Source of the DNA: Clostridia bacterium
Lineage (GTDB): Bacteria > Bacillota > Clostridia > Oscillospirales > Acutalibacteraceae
DNA: 38,145 nucleotides
Reading direction: 5' to 3'
Assembly: GCA_017436285.1 (NCBI GenBank)
Contig: JAFSDL010000014.1
Location: forward strand, 1 to 38,145
Below the pieces are notes generated by a model, which saw nothing but the letters and a program-made list of their open reading frames with translations, was not told the origin of the DNA and searched no databases. Within the stretch, counting starts at the first letter, position 1; every line of letters starts with the position of its first letter. Positions 31,316 through 38,145 of the stretch are shown one piece after another. The position numbers were made by a program, and so were the translations under genes.

Positions 31316-31873
31316 TTAGTCTTCAAAGTTAGGTCTTGCTGAATTATTGTGTGCAAGTGCATCCTTAACGCTCTGGCGAAGCTTTCTGATATCATTAACA
31401 CTGTTTGTAAGAGTTTCGTCTGTTTCTCTTATAATTGTTTCAACATAAGAGCTTGCATTTCTTCTGATATCATTTGACCATTTTTCTGCCTTGAGAGTAA
31501 TCTCCTCAGCGTGCTGCTTTGAGGATGAAAGAAGTGCATCTGCCTCAGCCTTTGTCTGACGGAAAATATCTTCCGCAGCACTTTTAGCTTCCTTTGTAAT
31601 CTGATGCTCTTCAATCATAAGGTCTGCTCTCTGGCGAGCCTTGTTTATGATATCCTCTGCCTCAAGCTGAGCCTGGTCGAGAATATCGCGTCTTTCCTGA
31701 GCAATTCTCTTTGCCTGTGTGATTTCTTCAGGCATATTAAGACGAATATCTTCAATAAGTCTTGAAAGCTCCTCTGTATCCATAAGTGTTTTTGTTGAGA
31801 AGGGAACTGATTTCGCCTCATCAATAAGCTGCTCCATATCAGCAAGTGATTTTTCTACAATACTTGTAGCCAT
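31316..31873 (-). CDS. Coiled-coil protein of unknown function (DivIVA/ATPase-subunit-like)
   Basis: The 185-residue protein is almost wholly helical and rich in Ala, Glu, Lys and Arg. The middle part (ITQAKRIAQERRDILDQAQLEAEDIINKARQRADLMIEE) shows the AxxEAExIxxKAR pattern typical of coiled-coil proteins annotated as V-ATPase subunit-like or DivIVA-like. No membrane segment or enzyme motif is seen. AAAGGATG precedes the ATG. It lies between coaD and the PASTA pseudokinase; partnership with the latter in division or envelope control is only a guess. Confidence 0.78.
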   Translation of the reverse strand: MATSIVEKSLADMEQLIDEAKSVPFSTKTLMDTEELSRLIEDIRLNMPEEITQAKRIAQERRDILDQAQLEAEDIINKARQRADLMIEEHQITKEAKSAAEDIFRQTKAEADALLSSSKQHAEEITLKAEKWSNDIRRNASSYVETIIRETDETLTNSVNDIRKLRQSVKDALAHNNSARPNFED

Positions 31874-31908
31874 TATAAAAACATCCTTTCACCCTTAATT
31901 TTTGTTTT

Positions 31909-32397
31909 TCATTTTCGGGATAATCTATTAACAATATCATCGCAGATTTCTTCGGGAACAAATGTTGAAACATCGCCACCCAATCTGCAAACCTGTTTTA
32001 CAACGCTTGAGCTTAAAAACATATGCTCTGCGTTTGAAACCATAAAAATTGTTTCCATTTCGGAATTAAGCTTCTGGTTTGTTAATGCTTGCCGGAATTC
32101 ATCATCATAGTCAGAAATAGCCCTCAAGCCCTTAACAACCGCCGATGCACCCTTTTCACGAACATAATCCGCAAGAAGACCTGCGTAGCTGTCAACACAA
32201 ACATTAGGCAAATCCTTGGTACAACGCTTTATAAAATCAACTCGCTCCTCTGTTGTAAAGCTACCCACATCCTTGTTGGGATTCCTCATTACAACAACAA
32301 TAACCTTATCAAAAAGCTTTGCAGAACGGGTTATTATATCAAGATGACCTATAGTAAGAGGGTCAAAGCTACCGGGACAAACAACCGTTTTACCCAT
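31909..32397 (-). CDS. coaD: Phosphopantetheine adenylyltransferase
   Basis: CoaD makes dephospho-CoA from 4'-phosphopantetheine and ATP, the fourth step of coenzyme A synthesis. The 162-residue product has the nucleotidyltransferase start VVCPGSFDPLTIGHLDIITRS with the TxGH motif. VVKGLRAISDYDDEFRQA and the C-terminal SNAEHMFLSSSVVKQVCRLGG (with the Ser-Ser-Ser-Val-Val-Lys part) are diagnostic. The start shares bases with the rsmD stop (TAATG), showing coupling; rsmD-coaD is a widespread pair. Confidence 0.96.
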   Translation of the reverse strand: MGKTVVCPGSFDPLTIGHLDIITRSAKLFDKVIVVVMRNPNKDVGSFTTEERVDFIKRCTKDLPNVCVDSYAGLLADYVREKGASAVVKGLRAISDYDDEFRQALTNQKLNSEMETIFMVSNAEHMFLSSSVVKQVCRLGGDVSTFVPEEICDDIVNRLSRK

Positions 32398-32936
32398 TAA
32401 ACATTCCCCTTTCTATACACAGTCAAAGCAATTTTACCGTATTTATATCGTTTCGAGGTAAAGCCCTCAATATCCTCGGGAAGAACCTCGCGCTCACCTG
32501 TTTCGCAGACGATTATACCACCATCGGCAATATGAGGCGCAACCCTTTCAATTGCATCCCCCATAATACCTGCGTGGTAGGGTGGGTCGAGGAAAGCGAT
32601 ATCAAAAATTTCTGAGGTTCTGTCAAGATATTCAAGGGAATTACCAAGAACTGTTTTGGAAACATTCCTGAAGCCTGTTGTTGCAAGATTTTCCTCCGTA
32701 ACGGAAATTGATGCTCTTGAAATATCAACAAACACCGCAGAAGCCGCACCGCGACTCAATGCCTCAATCCCCAATTGACCGCAACCGCAGAACATATCAA
32801 GAATTCTTCTGCCCTCAATATCAAATTGAATAATATTAAAAATTGACTCTTTGACTTTATCGGTTGTAGGTCTGACACTGTCACCCTCAAGGGTCTTTAA
32901 TTTTCTGCCTCTGGCAGAGCCTGTTATAACGCGCAT
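32397..32936 (-). CDS. rsmD: 16S rRNA (guanine966-N2)-methyltransferase RsmD
   Basis: RsmD methylates G966 of 16S rRNA during 30S assembly. The 179-residue product starts MRVITGSARGRKLKTLEGDSVRPTTDKVKESIFNII. SAM motif I follows as ILDMFCGCGQLGIEALSRGA, then the catalytic DPPY in IAFLDPPYHAG. The open frame reaches 32996, but the ATG at 32936 is chosen because GGAGGTG sits seven bases before it and the protein then begins as its family does. The AT-rich region upstream (about 32985-33035) must hold its promoter; TTGACA (minus 33028-33023) is present, but a properly spaced -10 box is not obvious. Confidence 0.95.
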   Translation of the reverse strand: MRVITGSARGRKLKTLEGDSVRPTTDKVKESIFNIIQFDIEGRRILDMFCGCGQLGIEALSRGAASAVFVDISRASISVTEENLATTGFRNVSKTVLGNSLEYLDRTSEIFDIAFLDPPYHAGIMGDAIERVAPHIADGGIIVCETGEREVLPEDIEGFTSKRYKYGKIALTVYRKGNV

Positions 32937-33044
32937 CAGCCAACACCTCCATATAACAATCTTGATTACAAGCCATACTTTGACATATATAATCATTATA
33001 TTATTGCATTTATTTTATATGTTTGTCAAGTTTTTAAAGGAAAT

Positions 33045-33073
33045 TTGAGTTTTATTCTTGTTTGTGCTATACT
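33045..33073 (+). promoter_or_regulatory. Promoter of the NUDIX gene
   Basis: TTGAGT (33045-33050) and TATACT (33068-33073) are separated by 17 bases. The ATG at 33103 follows, with AGAGG as the ribosome site. Confidence 0.7.
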
Positions 33074-33102
33074 GTTTTTAATTTATAAAAAGAGGTTTTA
33101 CT

Positions 33103-33582
33103 ATGCCAAAAATTGAGCTTACAAATATGATTATGATTCAAAACCCTGAAACCAAAGATGTTCTGGTGCAAAAAAGAGTTAAATATTGGTGCGGTATCAC
33201 CTTTCCCGGTGGGCACGTTGAAAATGGCGAAAGCTTTTATGACAGTGCAGTAAGAGAGGTTAAAGAGGAAACAGGTTTAACCGTTAAAAACCTCGAATAT
33301 TGCGGTTGTGTTCATTGGCACAATACGGACACAAACGATAAATATATTGTATTTTTCTACAAAACCACAGAATATGAGGGCGAGCTTTTAAAGGCTACCG
33401 ACGAGGGCGAGGTATTTTTCACGCCCATAGATAGCATAAAGGATATGCCCCTCTCCCCTAACTTTGATAAATATCTTAATGTGTTTTTAAACGATGATAT
33501 CACAGAAATCTTCTGCAATTGGAACGAGAAAATGAAAGAAGAGGCAAACGGAGAACCCAATTGGGATTTTCAGTACAGATAA
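33103..33582 (+). CDS. NUDIX hydrolase (MutT/8-oxo-dGTPase-like)
   Basis: The 159-residue protein contains a complete NUDIX box, GGHVENGESFYDSAVREVKEETGL (about residues 36-59), with all the conserved Gly, Glu and Arg positions. The box binds magnesium and cleaves a nucleoside diphosphate linked to another moiety. The start KIELTNMIMIQN resembles members annotated as 8-oxo-dGTP diphosphatase, but substrates differ widely and the specificity is open. It is a single-gene unit on the plus strand, between the divergent rsmD and the convergent uvrC, with its own promoter and terminator. Confidence 0.9.
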   Translation: MPKIELTNMIMIQNPETKDVLVQKRVKYWCGITFPGGHVENGESFYDSAVREVKEETGLTVKNLEYCGCVHWHNTDTNDKYIVFFYKTTEYEGELLKATDEGEVFFTPIDSIKDMPLSPNFDKYLNVFLNDDITEIFCNWNEKMKEEANGEPNWDFQYR

Positions 33583-33586
33583 AAAG

Positions 33587-33616
33587 CAAGGAACAGAGTT
33601 TTTTCTCTGTTCCTTG
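33587..33616. terminator. Bidirectional terminator between the NUDIX gene and uvrC
   Basis: A perfect 12-bp stem (CAAGGAACAGAG with CTCTGTTCCTTG) surrounds six T residues. It lies between two convergent stop codons, with T-rich tails on the plus strand (TTGG-TTT) and the minus strand (TTTTT). Confidence 0.9.
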
Positions 33617-33621
33617 TTGGT

Positions 33622-35457
33622 TTATTCACCCCGAAAGGCTTTGATTATTTCAATTGCATTTGCTTCGGTTATACCCGGAACGCTCATTATTTCTGCCCTT
33701 GTGGCTTCTCTTATAGCATCCATAGTTTTGAATTTTATAATAAGGTTTTTTGCTTTCTTTTCGCCTATGCCCTTAATATCTGTAAGGGATGCGGTGAGGG
33801 CGGTTTTAGTATGCTTTTTGCGGTGATATGCAACAGAAAATCTGTGCACCTCATCCTGTATATTTGTAACAAGCTGGAAGGCTTTTTTTCTGGCATTAAA
33901 ATCAATTCTGCCACCTGCGGTGGAAATTGCCGAGGTTCTGTGCTTGCTGTTTTTAACCATACCAAACACGGGAACATCAATGCTATATTCCTTCAGAAGA
34001 GGTAAAACTGCATTAACCTGACCCTTGCCACCATCAAGCAAAATGAGGTCGGGGAGCCTTGCAAAGCCTACTGTTTCACCCTTTTCCTTATGGGCATAGT
34101 ATTCCTCAAAGCGACGGGCAAGCACCTCGTTCATTGAGCGGTAATCATCCTGACCGCTAAAGCCCTTTATGGCAAATCTGCGGTATGCTTCTTTAAGTGG
34201 CTTACCATCCTTAAAAACAACCATACCTGCAACATTGTCGCTGCCGCCTGTGTGAGAAATATCGTAAGCCTCAATATATTCAGGGATTTTTGACATTCCC
34301 AGAAGCAAGGAAAGCTCTTCAAGAGCCTCTCGGTTTCTGTCATTAACTCTATACTTATCAAGGAGCTTCTGAGAAGCGTTTGACTTGCACATCTCAACCA
34401 ATTTTGCCTGAACACCCTTTTGGGGTATCACAATACTTACATTTGTTCCTCGCTTTTCCGAAAGCCATTTTTCAAGGGTTTCAAGATTTTCAATATCTCC
34501 GTCAAGTTCAATTCTCGGCGGAATTTTTCTGTTCATTGAATAGTAAGAGGTTAAAAATTCCTCTCGCATTTCAGAGATTTTGTCGCCCTCTTCTGCAAAG
34601 AAATGCTCTGTATCAAAAAGTCTGTTATCACTGAAGCGCAGAACAGAAAAGCAAGCCTTACCATCCATAACGGAAAGTGCAAAAACATCCTGCTCCTTAT
34701 AGGTAGAAGAAACAACCTTCTGATTGCTTCCTACCTTTTCAATGCTTTTTATGGTATCACGGATTTTGGCAGCCTTTTCAAATTCAAGATTTTCCGAAGC
34801 CTCGTTCATTTGCTCGGTTAATCGCCTTATGGTTTCCTTGCTACCATTTTTCAGAAAATCGAGAGCATCCTGAACGTTTTTCTTATATTCACTGTTTTTG
34901 AGCTTACCCGAGCAGGGCGCACAGCAAATACCAATATGGTGATTAAGGCAGGGTCTGCCCTTTCCTATATCACGAGGAAAAACCTTTGAGCAGGCAGGCA
35001 ATTTAAAAACTTTTTTTGCTTCCTCAACCGCTTTTGTTACGCTATAGCCTGCGGTATATGGACCTATATATTCCGCATCCTCGTCATCCTTCTGAAGCAC
35101 GGGATAAATATTCTGCCAATCCCCTTTTGTAACCTTAATATAGCTGAAGCCCTTATCATCCTTTAAAAGAATGTTATATTTAGGCATATTCTGCTTTATA
35201 AGGCTACATTCGAGTACAAGGGCTTCAAACTCGCTATCTGTGAGTATATAGTCGAAATCCTGCACATTTTCAACCATTTTCTGCACCTTGGTTGAATGTT
35301 TAGCCTGTGCACCGAAATATTGGCTCACTCTGTTTTTAAGAGCCTTTGCCTTGCCGATGTAGATAATCTCATTATTCTTATCCTTCATAATATAAACACC
35401 GGGAGATAAGGGCAGTTTGTTAGCCTTGTCCTTTAATCTGCGAAGTCTTTGTTCCAT
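33622..35457 (-). CDS. uvrC: Excinuclease ABC subunit C
   Basis: UvrC makes both incisions in nucleotide-excision repair. The 611-residue protein has the GIY-YIG domain at the start (GVYIMKDKNNEIIYIGKAKALKNRVSQYF), a Cys cluster (CSKVFPRDIGKGRPCLNHHIGICCAPC), the UVR helix pair (LTEQMNEASENLEFEKAAKIRDTIKSIEKV) and an RNase H-like C-terminal nuclease (IPEYIEAYDISHTGGSDNVAGMVVFKDG, LILLDGGKGQVNAV). A helix-hairpin-helix pair ends it (LTDIKGIGEKKAKNL, MSVPGITEANAIEI). Length and order are normal. uvrA and uvrB are not in the window. Confidence 0.97.
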   Translation of the reverse strand: MEQRLRRLKDKANKLPLSPGVYIMKDKNNEIIYIGKAKALKNRVSQYFGAQAKHSTKVQKMVENVQDFDYILTDSEFEALVLECSLIKQNMPKYNILLKDDKGFSYIKVTKGDWQNIYPVLQKDDEDAEYIGPYTAGYSVTKAVEEAKKVFKLPACSKVFPRDIGKGRPCLNHHIGICCAPCSGKLKNSEYKKNVQDALDFLKNGSKETIRRLTEQMNEASENLEFEKAAKIRDTIKSIEKVGSNQKVVSSTYKEQDVFALSVMDGKACFSVLRFSDNRLFDTEHFFAEEGDKISEMREEFLTSYYSMNRKIPPRIELDGDIENLETLEKWLSEKRGTNVSIVIPQKGVQAKLVEMCKSNASQKLLDKYRVNDRNREALEELSLLLGMSKIPEYIEAYDISHTGGSDNVAGMVVFKDGKPLKEAYRRFAIKGFSGQDDYRSMNEVLARRFEEYYAHKEKGETVGFARLPDLILLDGGKGQVNAVLPLLKEYSIDVPVFGMVKNSKHRTSAISTAGGRIDFNARKKAFQLVTNIQDEVHRFSVAYHRKKHTKTALTASLTDIKGIGEKKAKNLIIKFKTMDAIREATRAEIMSVPGITEANAIEIIKAFRGE

Positions 35458-35480
35458 ATACTCACCACCTTATAAATTGA

Positions 35481-35580
35481 AAGTTGAAAATGGCAAGTGG
35501 CAAATTAAGGGTCTGCGACGCATTATATAATGTTTGGAAGCGAAGCTTCCCCAAAACTTGTCACTTTCCACTTGCAACTT
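35481..35580. repeat. 100-bp inverted-repeat element upstream of uvrC (copy 3)
   Basis: The 23-bp arms (35481-35503 and 35558-35580) match at 19 of 23 positions when inverted. Both are built from GGCAAGTGG-like steps. Inside are the perfect palindrome CATTATATAATG (35521-35532) and GGAAGC/GCTTCC (35536-35550 region). It fills the gap between the HPr terminator and uvrC. No gene lies in it. Confidence 0.7.
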
Positions 35581-35593
35581 GCCACTATAAAAT

Positions 35594-35623
35594 AAGCGGT
35601 AAAGGTGAAAACCTTTACCGCTT
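35594..35623 (-). terminator. Terminator of the HPr gene
   Basis: A perfect 13-bp stem, AAGCGGTAAAGGT with ACCTTTACCGCTT, has a GAAA/TTTC tetraloop and begins about 12 bases beyond the HPr stop. On the minus strand it is followed by TATTTTAT. Confidence 0.88.
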
Positions 35624-35634
35624 TAAAATCTGAA

Positions 35635-35901
35635 TTAAACCTCTGCGAAGCCGCTTTCAACCAATGCAACGAGAGCATTAACTGCCTGCTCTTCGTCAAC
35701 ACCGCCAGCAATGATGCGGATTTCGGTATCACCCATAATGCCGAGAGAAAGAACGCCGAGAAGACTCTTTGCATTAACTCTTCTTTCTTCCTTCTCAAGC
35801 CAGATTGAAGACTTGAACTCGTTAGCTTTCTGAATAAAGAAAGTAGCGGGACGTGCATGAAGACCTACCTGATTTTTAACTGTTACATCTTTAACGTACA
35901 T
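35635..35901 (-). CDS. ptsH: HPr phosphocarrier protein
   Basis: HPr carries phosphate in the sugar phosphotransferase system and, in Firmicutes, mediates catabolite repression after phosphorylation at Ser46. The 88-residue protein has the active His15 in GLHARPAT and Ser46 in NAKSLLGVLSLGI, so both sites are present. The sequence around Ser46 (KSLLGVLSLG) differs slightly from the usual KSIMGVMSLG. No PTS enzyme I or II gene is nearby; it is transcribed alone from its own promoter. Confidence 0.93.
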   Translation of the reverse strand: MYVKDVTVKNQVGLHARPATFFIQKANEFKSSIWLEKEERRVNAKSLLGVLSLGIMGDTEIRIIAGGVDEEQAVNALVALVESGFAEV

Positions 35902-35984
35902 AATAATTCTCCCACATTCAAAATTATAAAAATTGAATTATTTCTTACTTTTATGAGTGCAGAAATCTGCAAATCACTTACTAT

Positions 35985-36012
35985 ATTATACCACCAAATC
36001 ATTTTAAGTCAA
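35985..36012 (-). promoter_or_regulatory. Promoter of the HPr gene
   Basis: On the minus strand TTGACT (36012-36007) and a perfect TATAAT (35990-35985) are separated by 16 bases. The start would be about 77 bases before the HPr ATG. Confidence 0.75.
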
Positions 36013-36066
36013 CGAAAAAACACCAAACTTTTCTATGAAAACCAATAATTCGGATGGAATACTAAA

Positions 36067-36124
36067 CCTTTTAAAATTTAAAAGGCGTGTTTTGTGCAAG
36101 ATAACTACAATTGTCAGTAGTTAT
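36067..36124. terminator. Two hairpins downstream of trmD
   Basis: A near-perfect palindrome, CCTTTTAAA/TTTAAAAGG (36067-36085), and an 8-bp stem, ATAACTAC/GTAGTTAT (36101-36124), lie between HPr and trmD. Neither has a long T-run on the minus strand, so they may act together as a weak end to the trmD transcript. The rest of the gap shows no gene. Confidence 0.4.
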
Positions 36125-36140
36125 TATTGAACATAAACAA

Positions 36141-36878
36141 TTATTTAACATTCTTTTTCAATTCTTCTAAAAAAGCGCGTTCTTTTTTATCTAAATCCGC
36201 ATTTTCTAAAAGCTCGGGTCTGCGTTCAAGGGTTCTTTCGATAGAGCGCTCTCTCTGCCATTTTTTAATGTTGGCGTGGTGCCCCGAAGAGAGAACCTCC
36301 GGCACTGCCATATCGTGCCAGACGGGTGGTTTGGTGTATTGGGGGTATTCAAGAAGAGAGGCATAATGGCTTTCCCCCATAAAGCCCTCGGGCTCAGAAA
36401 GAACCCCGGGAAGCATACGGGACACTGCATCTGCAACAATCATTGCAGGCATTTCTCCCCCGGTTACAACATAGTCACCAATAGAGATTTCCTCATCAAC
36501 AATTTCATCAATAAGCCTTTGGTCAACGCCCTCGTACCTGCCACATAAAATTGCTATATTCTCCATTTTTGAAAGCTCTTTAACTCGTTCCTGAGTAAGA
36601 GTTTTGCCACAGGGAGACATATAAATAAGATGTGGTCTTGTACCCGCTTCGTCACAAACCTTCATAAAGCAATCGTAAATGGGCTGAGCCATCATAAGCA
36701 TACCTGCGCCACCGCCATAGGGGGTATCATCCACCTGATTATGCTTGTTTATTGCAAAATCACGAATCTGATGGAAGTTCATTTCCACCTTACCTGCTTT
36801 TCTTGCTCTGCCAATGATGCTTTCGCTCATAACTGCTTCGCACATTTCAGGGAAAAGAGTCAATATATCAAACCTCAT
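36141..36878 (-). CDS. trmD: tRNA (guanine37-N1)-methyltransferase
   Basis: TrmD makes m1G37 next to the anticodon, which prevents frameshifting. The 245-residue product carries the family start MRFDILTLFPEMCEAVM and DDTPYGGGAGMLMMAQPIYDC. The knotted SAM site is in LCGRYEGVDQRLIDEIVDEEISIGDYVVTGGEMPAM. A C-terminal helical part ends it. The start overlaps rimM by 11 bases. In many Firmicutes rplS follows trmD; here the operon appears to end, and HPr is next. Confidence 0.97.
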   Translation of the reverse strand: MRFDILTLFPEMCEAVMSESIIGRARKAGKVEMNFHQIRDFAINKHNQVDDTPYGGGAGMLMMAQPIYDCFMKVCDEAGTRPHLIYMSPCGKTLTQERVKELSKMENIAILCGRYEGVDQRLIDEIVDEEISIGDYVVTGGEMPAMIVADAVSRMLPGVLSEPEGFMGESHYASLLEYPQYTKPPVWHDMAVPEVLSSGHHANIKKWQRERSIERTLERRPELLENADLDKKERAFLEELKKNVK

Positions 36879-37386
36879 CGAAAAGCCCCCTTAACGGACG
36901 AATGTATGCCACATCATTTGCCACATCACATTCAATAACAACATCTTTAATAGCAGGAATAAGCACTTCCTTGCCATCGGGAGCTTCAATAAACCACACG
37001 TCATTTGCAGTATAGCTTTCTATATCCTTAATTTTGCCATAGCAAATACTATTATCATCATAATCGAGAACTTTGCAACCAATAAGCTCGGAAACGAACC
37101 ATCTACCCTGAGGCAAATTAACATCTGTGCGTTTCATATAAAGGACTGTATTTCTTAATTTTTGTGCATCCTCAACAGTATCAACACCCTCAATTTTAAG
37201 CACAGCAACATTACCGTGAGGACGGCAGGAAGCAATTTTAAAGCTGTTAATCCCTTTTTCATCACGGTAAAGTGTTTTGAATTTTTTAACAAACTCGGGA
37301 GAATCGCACCAAGGGTTAAGGCGCACCTCACCCTTTATTCCGTGAGTGCTTACAATCTGCCCGATTTCAAGATATTCTTTAATCAT
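36868..37386 (-). CDS. rimM: 16S rRNA-processing protein RimM
   Basis: RimM helps mature the 30S head near ribosomal protein S19. The 172-residue product begins YLEIGQIVSTHGIKGEVRLNPWCDSPEFV and has a second domain with FVSELIGCKVLDYD, ending with DGKEVLIPAIKDVVIECDVAND. The open frame to 37407 starts at TTG; the ATG at 37386 has GGGAG five bases upstream and gives the usual length. It overlaps trmD by 11 bases. Confidence 0.95.
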   Translation of the reverse strand: MIKEYLEIGQIVSTHGIKGEVRLNPWCDSPEFVKKFKTLYRDEKGINSFKIASCRPHGNVAVLKIEGVDTVEDAQKLRNTVLYMKRTDVNLPQGRWFVSELIGCKVLDYDDNSICYGKIKDIESYTANDVWFIEAPDGKEVLIPAIKDVVIECDVANDVAYIRPLRGLFDEV

Positions 37387-37430
37387 AAATACTCCCAAAA
37401 CAAACAAAAGAGTTAAATTCAGAAAAAAAC

Positions 37431-37537
37431 AAAGACGAGTTGATTTTAGATGCAGAAGGCGGAATTTTACACCGACGGTGTATGAAGATACTCCGAGTGT
37501 GTAAAAAACGCCTTATGCGCTAAAAGCAACCGTCTTT
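37431..37537. repeat. Long-hairpin intergenic element after khpA (copy 4)
   Basis: The outer arms AAAGACGAGTTGATTTTAG (37431-37449) and CTAAAAGCAACCGTCTTT (37520-37537) pair imperfectly, as do AAGGCG/CGCCTT and TTTTACAC/GTGTAAAA further in. The centre is the palindrome ACACCGACGGTGT (37469-37481). At 107 bp it is close in size to the element behind smc. It lies just past the khpA stop and fills most of the khpA-rimM gap, so it would be transcribed within the operon. Confidence 0.7.
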
Positions 37538-37540
37538 TAA

Positions 37541-37774
37541 TCAGTCGATGTCGACTTGAATTTTTACATCCTTGCGAATAGCAGCCGCACGCATAACAGT
37601 ACGGATTGCTTTTGCAATTCTGCCTTGCTTACCAATAACTCTTCCCATATCGTCGGGTCCGACGTGAAGATGATAAACAACAACACCCTCTTCGTTGGGC
37701 TCGTCAACAGTGACCTCGACTGCGTCAGGGGCATCAACGAGGCCCTTTGCGACTGTTTCGAGTAATTCTTTCAT
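37541..37774 (-). CDS. khpA: KH-domain RNA-binding protein KhpA
   Basis: The 77-residue protein is a single KH domain with the RNA-gripping GxxG loop in MGRVIGKQGRIAKAIRTVMRAAA. KhpA (YlqC) binds RNA, often with KhpB, and influences cell length and small-RNA-based control in Firmicutes. I start at ATG 37774, with AAGGTG six bases ahead; the in-frame GTG at 37783 lies inside that ribosome site. It follows rpsP closely, the standard Firmicutes order. Confidence 0.95.
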   Translation of the reverse strand: MKELLETVAKGLVDAPDAVEVTVDEPNEEGVVVYHLHVGPDDMGRVIGKQGRIAKAIRTVMRAAAIRKDVKIQVDID

Positions 37775-37788
37775 CGTAGTCACCTTAA

Positions 37789-38034
37789 TTATTTAATGAT
37801 GTTTTCTTTTTTGAGAAGGTCACGAACTGTATCAGTGGGCTGTGCGCCGTTCTGAATCCATTTTGTAACTTTTTCTGCATCGATTTTAACCTCTGCAGGA
37901 TTGCTGATGGGGTTGTAGTAACCAACTTCTTCGATGAATCTGCCGTCACGAGGATAACGTGAATCAGCTACAACTACACGATAGAAAGGTGCTTTCTTTG
38001 CGCCCATACGGCGAAGACGAATTTTTACTGCCAT
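37789..38034 (-). CDS. rpsP: 30S ribosomal protein S16
   Basis: The 81-residue protein starts [42 protein letters not shown], which is diagnostic of S16, a 16S rRNA-binding assembly protein. The longer frame to 38139 runs back into the end of ffh; ATG 38034 is chosen because GGAGG lies about eight bases before it. Confidence 0.97.
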   Translation of the reverse strand: MAVKIRLRRMGAKKAPFYRVVVADSRYPRDGRFIEEVGYYNPISNPAEVKIDAEKVTKWIQNGAQPTDTVRDLLKKENIIK

Positions 38035-38080
38035 TTTAATTACCTCCGAAAAGTAAAATATAATACTAAACTGATTTATA

Positions 38081-38100
38081 TTAAACACATTTGTGTTTAA
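38081..38100. terminator. Hairpin between ffh and rpsP
   Basis: A perfect 8-bp stem, TTAAACAC with GTGTTTAA, has a 4-base loop and begins five bases past the ffh stop codon. It has no T-run on the minus strand, so it is more likely an mRNA-stability or processing stem than a terminator. Confidence 0.45.
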
Positions 38101-38104
38101 AGAC

Positions 38105-38145
38105 TTACATTGGGAATCCACCCATGCCACCCATGCCACCCATAC
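38105..38145 (-). CDS. ffh: Signal recognition particle protein Ffh, C-terminal end (partial)
   Basis: Only the last 12 codons are in the window: [12 protein letters not shown] and a TAA stop. The Gly-Met-rich tail is typical of the end of the Ffh M domain, and rpsP directly downstream is the usual neighbour. The rest of the gene lies beyond the right edge. Its partner receptor, ftsY, is about 21 kb away in the same window. Confidence 0.75.
   Translation of the reverse strand, partial: MGGMGGMGGFPM

Noticed and set aside
35523-35858. A 111-codon minus-strand frame across HPr and the following repeat
   Set aside because: It is out of frame with the clear HPr gene and reads through its terminator.
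36125-36140. Missing rplS after trmD as a deletion
   Set aside because: Many Clostridia place rplS elsewhere; a single window cannot show a loss.
38035-38139. Upstream extension of rpsP
   Set aside because: It overlaps the end of ffh, and S16 proteins begin at the MAVKIRLRR segment.
1-38145. tRNA, rRNA, insertion sequence or prophage genes
   Set aside because: I found no cloverleaf with a CCA-end context, no rRNA-like conserved sequence and no transposase, integrase or phage structural motif in any listed frame.

Overview
The window reads as chromosomal DNA of a low-GC, monoderm bacterium of the class Clostridia, probably an uncultured gut Oscillospirales/Ruminococcaceae-type lineage. This is inferred from strong AGGAGG/AAGGTG ribosome sites, Firmicutes-type housekeeping blocks (ffh-rpsP-khpA-rimM-trmD, rdgB-ftsY-smc-rnc, topA-trmFO-dprA, infC-rpmI-rplT), an L27 made with a cleavable N-terminus next to its protease Prp, and an HPr with both His15 and Ser46. 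I see no rRNA, tRNA, CRISPR array, transposase or phage gene. No stretch over 300 bases lacks a gene; the longest gaps (about 240-295 b) hold leaders, promoters and hairpin repeats and are described below.

Layout. 1-2224: a LiaF-like envelope protein and a membrane-anchored metallophosphoesterase on the minus strand. 2241-10946: a probable host-glycan utilisation region. The plus strand carries an unrecognised polytopic membrane protein, a GH29 alpha-L-fucosidase and a fucose-isomerase-like protein. The minus strand carries a four-gene operon: a GH109-like NAD-dependent glycosidase, a BadF-type sugar kinase, a GH4 glycosidase and a His-rich membrane-anchored protein. Fucosidase plus GH109 fits removal of fucose and alpha-GalNAc, as found on mucin or blood-group-A glycans. 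10979-12083: rplU-prp-rpmA with a structured leader.

12244-15222: a five-gene accessory operon (HExxH protein, acetyltransferase, methyltransferase, acetyltransferase, P-loop kinase-like protein). Its leader encodes an 18-residue peptide and can fold into mutually exclusive hairpins ending in a terminator, which is the architecture of translational attenuation. I think this is the most interesting regulatory signal in the window.

15268-29488: a long run of minus-strand information-processing genes (rdgB, ftsY, smc, a radical SAM gene, rnc, trmFO, topA, dprA, an rRNA/tRNA methyltransferase, rplT, rpmI, infC). FtsY is unusual: its acidic region and a second GFFGRLFG-like tail lie at the C-terminus. 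infC appears to start at ATC and has an attenuator leader. 29510-32936: rsmD-coaD, a coiled-coil protein and a zinc-ribbon/pseudokinase/PASTA membrane protein. 33045-38145: a NUDIX hydrolase, uvrC, HPr, then trmD-rimM-khpA-rpsP and the 3' end of ffh.

Scattered through the gaps are four roughly 90-107-bp imperfect long-hairpin elements (40-129, 17288-17393, 35481-35580, 37431-37537). They look like a family of small non-coding repeats; one of them supplies the smc stop codon.
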